A DNA stretch of 64,000 nt from contig JAFQFA010000004.1 in the NCBI GenBank assembly GCA_017398725.1, forward strand, positions 1-64,000, read 5' to 3'. The position numbers and the translations under genes are program-made. The DNA comes from Oscillospiraceae bacterium. Lineage in GTDB: Bacteria > Bacillota > Clostridia > Oscillospirales > Oscillospiraceae. Below, piece after piece: positions 59,741-64,000 of the stretch (position 1 is its first letter; the number at the start of each line of letters is the position of its first letter). The notes below the pieces were generated by a model. That model had not been told where the DNA came from, did no database searches, and saw only the letters and a list, made by a program, of their open reading frames with translations.

Positions 59741-60583
59741 TTAAGCGGTTCCTTCTTCAAAATCACGGACTGCTTCATCCTGCAGCATCTTCAAACGGAC
59801 GGGGTCCTTGCCACCAACCGGCTGACCGTCGATCATTTCTGCAGCCAGGCACAGAGAGCCGGAGGAAGTAACGATGATTTCGTCGGCTTCCATCATTTCC
59901 TTCACAGTGAAGGGAGTTTCATCCACAGGGATACCCAGCTTTTTGCAACCTTTAATGAGGTGGGCACGGGAGATGCCAGGCAGGATCAGATGGTCGGTAG
60001 GAGCAGTGACCAGCACGCCGTTCTTTAGAATATGGACATTGGAGTGGGCGCACTCGGTGACCCGGTCGCCTCTATGCAGAACGGTTTCCTGGCAGCCCTG
60101 TTCATGGGCTTCCTGGGAAGCGATGACTGCGGGAATCAGATTTAGGGTTTTGATGTTGCAGTGCAGGAAACGGGTGTCTTCCTTGGTGATGAGCTTGACC
60201 TTTTTGTATGTGTCCACCAGGTCCTTGTGGTAAATGTTGATCCACAGGTTGGCCTTAGAACCGTCCTGAGGGAAGATGTGGTTCCGCACACCGGCACCAC
60301 GTGTGACCTGCCAGTAGACAAAGTTGCTGCCGGTATCCATCTTGGACAGCATTTCGTTCAGAATGGTCTTCATCTCTTCCTTGGTCTGGGCAATCTCGAT
60401 GCGCAGTAGGCCTGCGGAGTTGTACAGCCGGTCAATGTGCTCATCCAAAGCAAAGATCTTGTAGTTACGGCTGTAGGTGGCATCGTAAACACCGTCGCCG
60501 AAGAAGCTGACGCGATCACCGAAGGGGATCGTCATTTCTTCCAGTTCACCATATTGACCATTGTAGTAAGCGAGATTTTTCAT
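59741..60583 (-). CDS. D-amino acid aminotransferase (class IV PLP enzyme)
   Basis: The 280-residue fold-type IV aminotransferase shows IPFGDRVSFFGDGVYDATYSRN, the PLP lysine in CNIKTLNL (residue 145), ECAHSNVHILKNGVLVTAP and LPGISRAHLI. This resembles D-alanine aminotransferases more than BCAT enzymes; DatA would interconvert D-Ala and D-Glu. The neighbour murI supports a role in D-amino acid supply. It is divergent from a LysR regulator with which it shares a fully overlapping promoter. Confidence 0.86.
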   Translation of the reverse strand: MKNLAYYNGQYGELEEMTIPFGDRVSFFGDGVYDATYSRNYKIFALDEHIDRLYNSAGLLRIEIAQTKEEMKTILNEMLSKMDTGSNFVYWQVTRGAGVRNHIFPQDGSKANLWINIYHKDLVDTYKKVKLITKEDTRFLHCNIKTLNLIPAVIASQEAHEQGCQETVLHRGDRVTECAHSNVHILKNGVLVTAPTDHLILPGISRAHLIKGCKKLGIPVDETPFTVKEMMEADEIIVTSSGSLCLAAEMIDGQPVGGKDPVRLKMLQDEAVRDFEEGTA

Positions 60584-60622
60584 ACAGATTCCTCCTAAGT
60601 AATAAAAGAAGTTTTTTCTGTA

Positions 60623-60651
60623 TTGATTTTATTCGCTTCTTGTACTATAAT
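60623..60651 (+). promoter_or_regulatory. Promoter of the LysR gene
   Basis: TTGATT, 17 bases, TATAAT; its -35 overlaps the -10 of the opposite promoter. Confidence 0.68.
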
Positions 60652-60654
60652 CAA
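60626..60654 (-). promoter_or_regulatory. Promoter of the D-amino acid aminotransferase gene
   Basis: Minus strand TTGATT, 17 bases, TAAAAT. It occupies the same 30 bases as the divergent promoter. Confidence 0.65.
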
Positions 60655-60705
60655 ATATAATAATAAAAATGTTTTATATAATCATTTAACTATGGAGCTG
60701 ATGGA

Positions 60706-61647
60706 ATGTTCAATCATGTAGAATACATTTACGCAGTCTACCAGGAAAAGTCCTTTACCAAGGCAGCCCAGCGGCTGTATATCTCCCAGCCCTCTCTTTC
60801 TGCTACGGTTTCCAAGGTGGAAAAGGAGATCGGCTATCCTATTTTTGACCGCGGCGGCAGGGAAGTGACCCTGACCTACATCGGCCAGAAATACATCCGG
60901 GCGGCGGAGCAGATCATGCAAATCCGCAAGAACCTGGCAAACGAGATCGATGATCTGGTGAAGCTACGCAAGGGTAAGGTGGTGCTAGGCTGCACCGCAT
61001 TTATCGCCTGCCACTTTTTGCCGCCCCTATTAAAAGCCTTTGGCAGGAAGTACCCCGATGTGGAGGTTCAGTTAAAGGTGGAGCAGTCTACTATGCTCCG
61101 GGAGCGGTTGGAAAAGGGTATGGTGGACATTATCATTGATAATGTGCTGTTTAAAGAGCCGAATTACACCTATTTGCCCCTGTTACAGGAACAGATTCTC
61201 ATTGGTGTGCCGGTGGAATTGGAGGTAAACAGGCGGTTAGAGGACTTCCGATTGGATCCCCTGCAGCTTTGTCAACAGAATTGTGACTACAGTGTGCTGC
61301 CCAAGGTGGATATGTCTCTTTTCCGGGATGAAGCCTTTATCCTGCTGAAAAGCGGCAACAAGATGCGGCAGATCGCCCACAGTATCTTTGCCGAGAATGG
61401 CATGTCGCCCAAGGTGGGCTGCGAGTTTGATTTGCTGTTGCCGTCCATCAGCTTTGCGGAAAACGGTTACGGCATTTGCTTTGTGCCGGATTTGCTGCTC
61501 AAATGCGCCGGCTACAGCGACAAGCTTGCATACTATCAGCCCGATACCAAAAACAAAACCCGTACCTTGTATATTTTCCACCGGTCCGATAAGTATATGA
61601 CCTTTGCCGGTAAAGAACTGATTGATTTTTTGCAGGCCAATGTATAG
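60706..61647 (+). CDS. LysR family transcriptional regulator
   Basis: The 313-residue protein has an N-terminal winged HTH (YAVYQEKSFTKAAQRLYISQPSLSATVSKVEKEIGYPIFDR) and a C-terminal type-2 periplasmic-binding-like effector domain. LysR regulators usually control the divergently transcribed gene, which here is the D-amino acid aminotransferase, and act from a site between them. The effector is unknown. It is followed by cdd after 10 bases. Confidence 0.94.
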   Translation: MFNHVEYIYAVYQEKSFTKAAQRLYISQPSLSATVSKVEKEIGYPIFDRGGREVTLTYIGQKYIRAAEQIMQIRKNLANEIDDLVKLRKGKVVLGCTAFIACHFLPPLLKAFGRKYPDVEVQLKVEQSTMLRERLEKGMVDIIIDNVLFKEPNYTYLPLLQEQILIGVPVELEVNRRLEDFRLDPLQLCQQNCDYSVLPKVDMSLFRDEAFILLKSGNKMRQIAHSIFAENGMSPKVGCEFDLLLPSISFAENGYGICFVPDLLLKCAGYSDKLAYYQPDTKNKTRTLYIFHRSDKYMTFAGKELIDFLQANV

Positions 61648-61657
61648 GAGAATGCCT

Positions 61658-62050
61658 ATGGAACATATAGATTTAATTGATGAGGCGAAGCAGGCAATGG
61701 CTACGGCTTATGCCCCCTATTCCGGCTTTCAGGTGGGGGCGGCGCTTTTGTGCGCCGATGGTACGGTATATACCGGCTGCAATATGGAAAATGCCGCCTA
61801 CAGCCCTACCCTGTGCGCCGAGCGTACCGCCTTTGCCAAAGCGGTTTCCGAGGGCAGGCGGGACTTTACCGCCATGGCGGTCTGTGGAGGGAAAAACGGA
61901 GTGATCTCCGGTATCTGCACCCCCTGCGGCGTCTGCCGTCAGGTAATGGCAGAATTTTGCCGGGAGGATTTTCAGATTCTGCTGGTAACGCCGGAAGGGT
62001 ACGAAAAACGCACACTGGGTCAGCTCTTGCCGGAGAGTTTTTTACTGTAA
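61658..62050 (+). CDS. cdd: Cytidine deaminase
   Basis: The 130-residue zinc enzyme converts cytidine and deoxycytidine to uridine forms. The zinc ligands and catalytic Glu are in CNMENAAYSPTLCAERTA and CTPCGVCRQVM. The length fits the tetrameric family. The ATG at 61658 has TAGGAG upstream; it probably shares the LysR message. Confidence 0.96.
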   Translation: MEHIDLIDEAKQAMATAYAPYSGFQVGAALLCADGTVYTGCNMENAAYSPTLCAERTAFAKAVSEGRRDFTAMAVCGGKNGVISGICTPCGVCRQVMAEFCREDFQILLVTPEGYEKRTLGQLLPESFLL

Positions 62051-62060
62051 ATAAGCTTGT

Positions 62061-62094
62061 AACTGCTGCAGTTTTTATACTGCAGCGGTTTTTT
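62061..62094 (+). terminator. Terminator after cdd
   Basis: AACTGCTGCAGT and ACTGCAGCGGTT (one G:T) followed by TTTTTT. Confidence 0.88.
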
Positions 62095-62128
62095 GTATGT
62101 TCCGGAGCTAAATTGGATATGCTGATTA

Positions 62129-62569
62129 TCAACCGGCAAGGATCTCTGCTTTGATGACACCGGCGTGACCACGCAGCAGCCGCAGCAGCTCGTCCAGAGA
62201 GACGGTCAGGTCGGTGGTCTCGGCGGTAATGGTCACAATGGCGCTGCCGTTGGTAGGAACAATGGAGTTGATGGTCTGAATGTTGGCCTTATGCTCGGCA
62301 AAGATCATCAGCATGGAGCTGAGCAGACCCTTTTCGTCGTGCAGCAGGAACTGGAAGGTGATGATCCGGCCTGCCATCATGTTCTGGAAGGGGAGCACCG
62401 AGTCCCGGTACTTATAAAATGCGCTGCGGCTGATGCCGGTCATTCGGGCGGCCTCGTTTACGGTGGTAGCCTCGCCGGTAGAGATCAGCCGCTTGGCTTC
62501 TGCCACCTTCAGGAATACTTCCGGCAGAGCGGAAGCCTCCACAATGTAGTATTTGGGTGCTTTTTCCAT
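62129..62569 (-). CDS. pheB: UPF0735 ACT domain protein (PheB-like)
   Basis: The 146-residue protein has an N-terminal helical/HTH-like region (YYIVEASALPEVFLKVAEAKRLISTGEATTVNEAARMTGISRSAFYKYRDSVLPF) followed by an ACT domain (RIITFQFLLHDEKGLLSSMLMIFAEHKANIQTINSIVP). Members are called PheB and tend to lie near aromatic or threonine metabolism genes, though none is next to it here. The ACT domain suggests amino acid sensing. The ATG at 62569 follows TTGGAGG. Confidence 0.9.
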   Translation of the reverse strand: MEKAPKYYIVEASALPEVFLKVAEAKRLISTGEATTVNEAARMTGISRSAFYKYRDSVLPFQNMMAGRIITFQFLLHDEKGLLSSMLMIFAEHKANIQTINSIVPTNGSAIVTITAETTDLTVSLDELLRLLRGHAGVIKAEILAG

Positions 62570-62625
62570 GGTGTGCAAAACCTCCAAGGATTATTTGGGC
62601 GGTTACAGAGCGCCTATTTTCCTTC

Positions 62626-62653
62626 ATTCTATCATATATTTTATAAAATGCAA
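62626..62653 (-). promoter_or_regulatory. pheB promoter
   Basis: Minus strand TTGCAT, 16 bases, TAGAAT. An inverted repeat CTGTGGCGGA/TCCGCCACAG lies just upstream (62656-62681), between this and the ytvI start. Confidence 0.58.
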
Positions 62654-62704
62654 GCCTGTGGCGGACATTCTTCCGCCACAGACAGTACAAAAAGGGGTGG
62701 GTGT

Positions 62705-63742
62705 GTGCCACAAAAGGTTGGAACGCTTTGGAAGATTTTGCTTGTTTTAGCTGTATTTTGGTTGGGGATCCGGTATTTATTACCCTTGTTTCTTCCGTTT
62801 TTGGCGGCAGTGCTGGTGGCTGTGGCAGCAGAGCCTGCGGTCGGTTTCCTGAGCCGACGGCTGAAAATGCCGCGCGTGCCGGCGGCGGGGGTGGGTGTTT
62901 TGCTGACATTGGCCATCGGAACCGGCTTGGTGGGGGCGCTGGGGGCAGTGCTGCTGCGGCAGGTGACGCGGTTCGCCGCCTCTGTGCCGGATCTGGAGGA
63001 TACCGCCCGACAGGGGCTGACGGTGCTGGAGGATTGGCTGGTTGGGGTGACGCAGCGGGCGCCGGAAGGGGTGCAGCCGATCCTTACCGGTACGGTACTG
63101 CGTTTTTTTGACAACGGCAGTGCCATGGTGGATCAAATGACCCGGCGTCTGCCCGGAGCGGTGGCGTCGGTGCTGAGCCGGGTACCGGACAGTGCCTTAG
63201 GGGTGGGCACCGGCTTGCTGGCATCGTTTATGCTTTCCGCCCGGTTGCCGAAATTGCGGCAGGTTATAAAAGAAAAAGCCCGCGCCTTTGGATTGGACCG
63301 GTATCTGCCTGCGGTGAGAAAAGCCCGGCAGGCGGCCTTCGGGTGGCTGAAGGCACAGGGAAAATTGATGCTGCTCACATGGCTGATCGTGGCGGTGGGT
63401 TTTTTGCTGTTAGGTATTCGGGGCGGCTTTTTGTGGGCGGCATTGATCGCTATGGTGGATGCGGTGCCCATGCTGGGAACCGGGATCGTATTGCTGCCTT
63501 GGGCGCTGGTGAGTCTGCTGCAGGGACGGCAGCTGCAGGCTTTGGGATTGTGCGCTTTATTTGCAGTGGCAACAATTGCCCGGACCACCTTGGAGCCGCG
63601 GCTGGTGGGCAAACAATTGGGGCTGGATCCCTTGGTGACGTTGATCTGTTTGTATGCCGGCTATCGGCTTTGGGGCTTTCTGGGGCTTTTGATCGCCCCC
63701 ATGCTCACCGGCGTGGTTTTTTCCGTTTTGAAAAAAGAGTAG
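62705..63742 (+). CDS. AI-2E family transporter / sporulation protein YtvI-like
   Basis: The 345-residue protein has about seven to eight hydrophobic helices and the UPF0118 pattern (LPLFLPFLAAVLVAVAAEPAVGFLSRRLKMPR, the YLPAVRKARQAAFGWLKAQGKLMLLTW block, MVDAVPMLGTGIVLLPWALVSLLQG, TTLEPRLVGKQLGLDPLVTLICLYAGYRLWGFLGLLIAP). In spore formers YtvI belongs to this group; other members export autoinducer-2 or are Na+/H+ antiporters. The start is GTG at 62705 with AAGGGG upstream; the upstream open frame is antisense to pheB and not real. Confidence 0.85.
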   Translation: MPQKVGTLWKILLVLAVFWLGIRYLLPLFLPFLAAVLVAVAAEPAVGFLSRRLKMPRVPAAGVGVLLTLAIGTGLVGALGAVLLRQVTRFAASVPDLEDTARQGLTVLEDWLVGVTQRAPEGVQPILTGTVLRFFDNGSAMVDQMTRRLPGAVASVLSRVPDSALGVGTGLLASFMLSARLPKLRQVIKEKARAFGLDRYLPAVRKARQAAFGWLKAQGKLMLLTWLIVAVGFLLLGIRGGFLWAALIAMVDAVPMLGTGIVLLPWALVSLLQGRQLQALGLCALFAVATIARTTLEPRLVGKQLGLDPLVTLICLYAGYRLWGFLGLLIAPMLTGVVFSVLKKE

Positions 63743-63767
63743 CTTCCAATTATTTTCCGGATTCCTA

Positions 63768-63796
63768 TTGTGCATCCGTGCATTTTTTGTTATAAT
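63768..63796 (+). promoter_or_regulatory. recJ promoter
   Basis: TTGTGC, 17 bases, TATAAT. Confidence 0.6.
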
Positions 63797-63818
63797 GAAA
63801 GGAAAATGATATAATTGG

Positions 63819-64000
63819 ATGTGTTATGCTTTGAAATACGGAATTTGGAATGTAAAAGAACCGAAAATGGACGCAGTCAATGCTTTGGTAGGGGGCGGTT
63901 ATGCGCCCTTGGCCGCCATGGTTTTGGCTGCCCGCGGCAAGGAAAATCCCCGGCAGGCTGACGAATATCTCACCTGCGAAACGCCGCTGATCGACCCTTA
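63819..64000 (+). CDS. recJ: Single-stranded-DNA exonuclease RecJ, 5' part
   Basis: The frame runs off the window end. The first residues read KYGIWNVKEPKMDAV, then GGGYAPLAAMVLAARGKENPRQADEYLTCETPLIDP, matching the N-terminus of RecJ (loss-of-rescue region before the DHH domain), which degrades ssDNA 5' to 3' in repair. The ATG at 63819 is in frame and 16 bases after AAAGGA; a TTG at 63831 is the alternative. The DHH catalytic motifs lie beyond the window, so the call rests on the N-terminal pattern. Confidence 0.75.
   Translation, partial: MCYALKYGIWNVKEPKMDAVNALVGGGYAPLAAMVLAARGKENPRQADEYLTCETPLIDP

Noticed and set aside
62165-62704. N-terminal extension of the YtvI-like protein
   Set aside because: The extension is antisense to pheB and contains its promoter; the GTG at 62705 has a proper ribosome site and gives the family length.
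1-64000. tRNA or rRNA genes
   Set aside because: No cloverleaf with a TTCRANNC arm or rRNA-like sequence was noticed in any intergenic region; a tRNAscan run would be decisive.

Overview
The window looks like chromosomal DNA from a spore-forming member of the Clostridia, probably an uncultured gut Oscillospiraceae/Ruminococcaceae-type bacterium. The evidence is the forespore sigma factor SigG, a YlmC/YmxH-type sporulation protein, a YtvI-like permease, the DUF421/DUF4363 pair, the Asp23-FakA pair, a UPF0735 (PheB) ACT protein, many TTG/GTG starts with strong GGAGG ribosome sites, and moderately GC-rich coding DNA. This placement is inferred from gene content; no rRNA or tRNA gene was found. 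There is no phage, transposase or CRISPR array. Genes occur in short operons on both strands.

Layout. 0.1-3.5 kb: nagB, a radical SAM/SPASM protein and an alanine/glycine:cation symporter. 3.7-9.0 kb: a Cys-rich micropeptide, DUF4363/DUF421, thioredoxin and thioredoxin reductase, a YwaF-like membrane protein, a probable small RNA and a CapA lipid-anchored or membrane-anchored phosphoesterase-like protein. 9.3-13.4 kb: a small membrane protein, gluQ, a nucleotidyltransferase, GH25 lysozyme and galE. 13.5-17.6 kb: tsf, rpsB, ylmC, rpsT, a 600-bp gap with DnaA-box-like sites, and sigG. 17.7-20.5 kb: trkH-trkA potassium uptake. 20.8-31.9 kb: a ceramidase-like lipoprotein, a two-component system, recG, gpmI, asp23, fakA and yihY. 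32-42 kb (mostly minus strand): a DUF2207 protein, a solute-binding lipoprotein, pgeF, secA, a DnaJ-domain protein, DUF5685 and a second ceramidase-like protein. 42.4-51.2 kb: U32 protease, maf, mreC, mreD, PBP2, a cytosolic CapA protein and an M20 amidohydrolase. 51.4-55.1 kb: DUF2975, an HTH regulator, DUF4173 and a CvpA-like membrane protein. 55.2-64 kb: a PhnW-like aminotransferase, DUF554, gap, murI, a D-amino-acid aminotransferase, a LysR regulator, cdd, pheB, ytvI and the 5' end of recJ.

Themes. Cell-envelope work recurs: MreCD/PBP2, Maf, MurI and D-amino-acid aminotransferase (D-Glu/D-Ala supply), PgeF, GH25, GalE, SecA and two CapA proteins. Redox, glycolysis, translation and replication/repair functions fill the rest.

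The most unusual material is between genes. A family of roughly 190-240 bp MITE-like repeats with AAATTCCAATTT ends is present, together with many solo ends. At three sites the outward end of such a repeat is the -35 box of a near-consensus promoter. A probable ~150-nt small RNA has its own promoter and terminator. A consensus promoter fires straight into a terminator. Several operator-like dyads or phased repeats overlap promoters. All of this was read by eye and no database search was possible.
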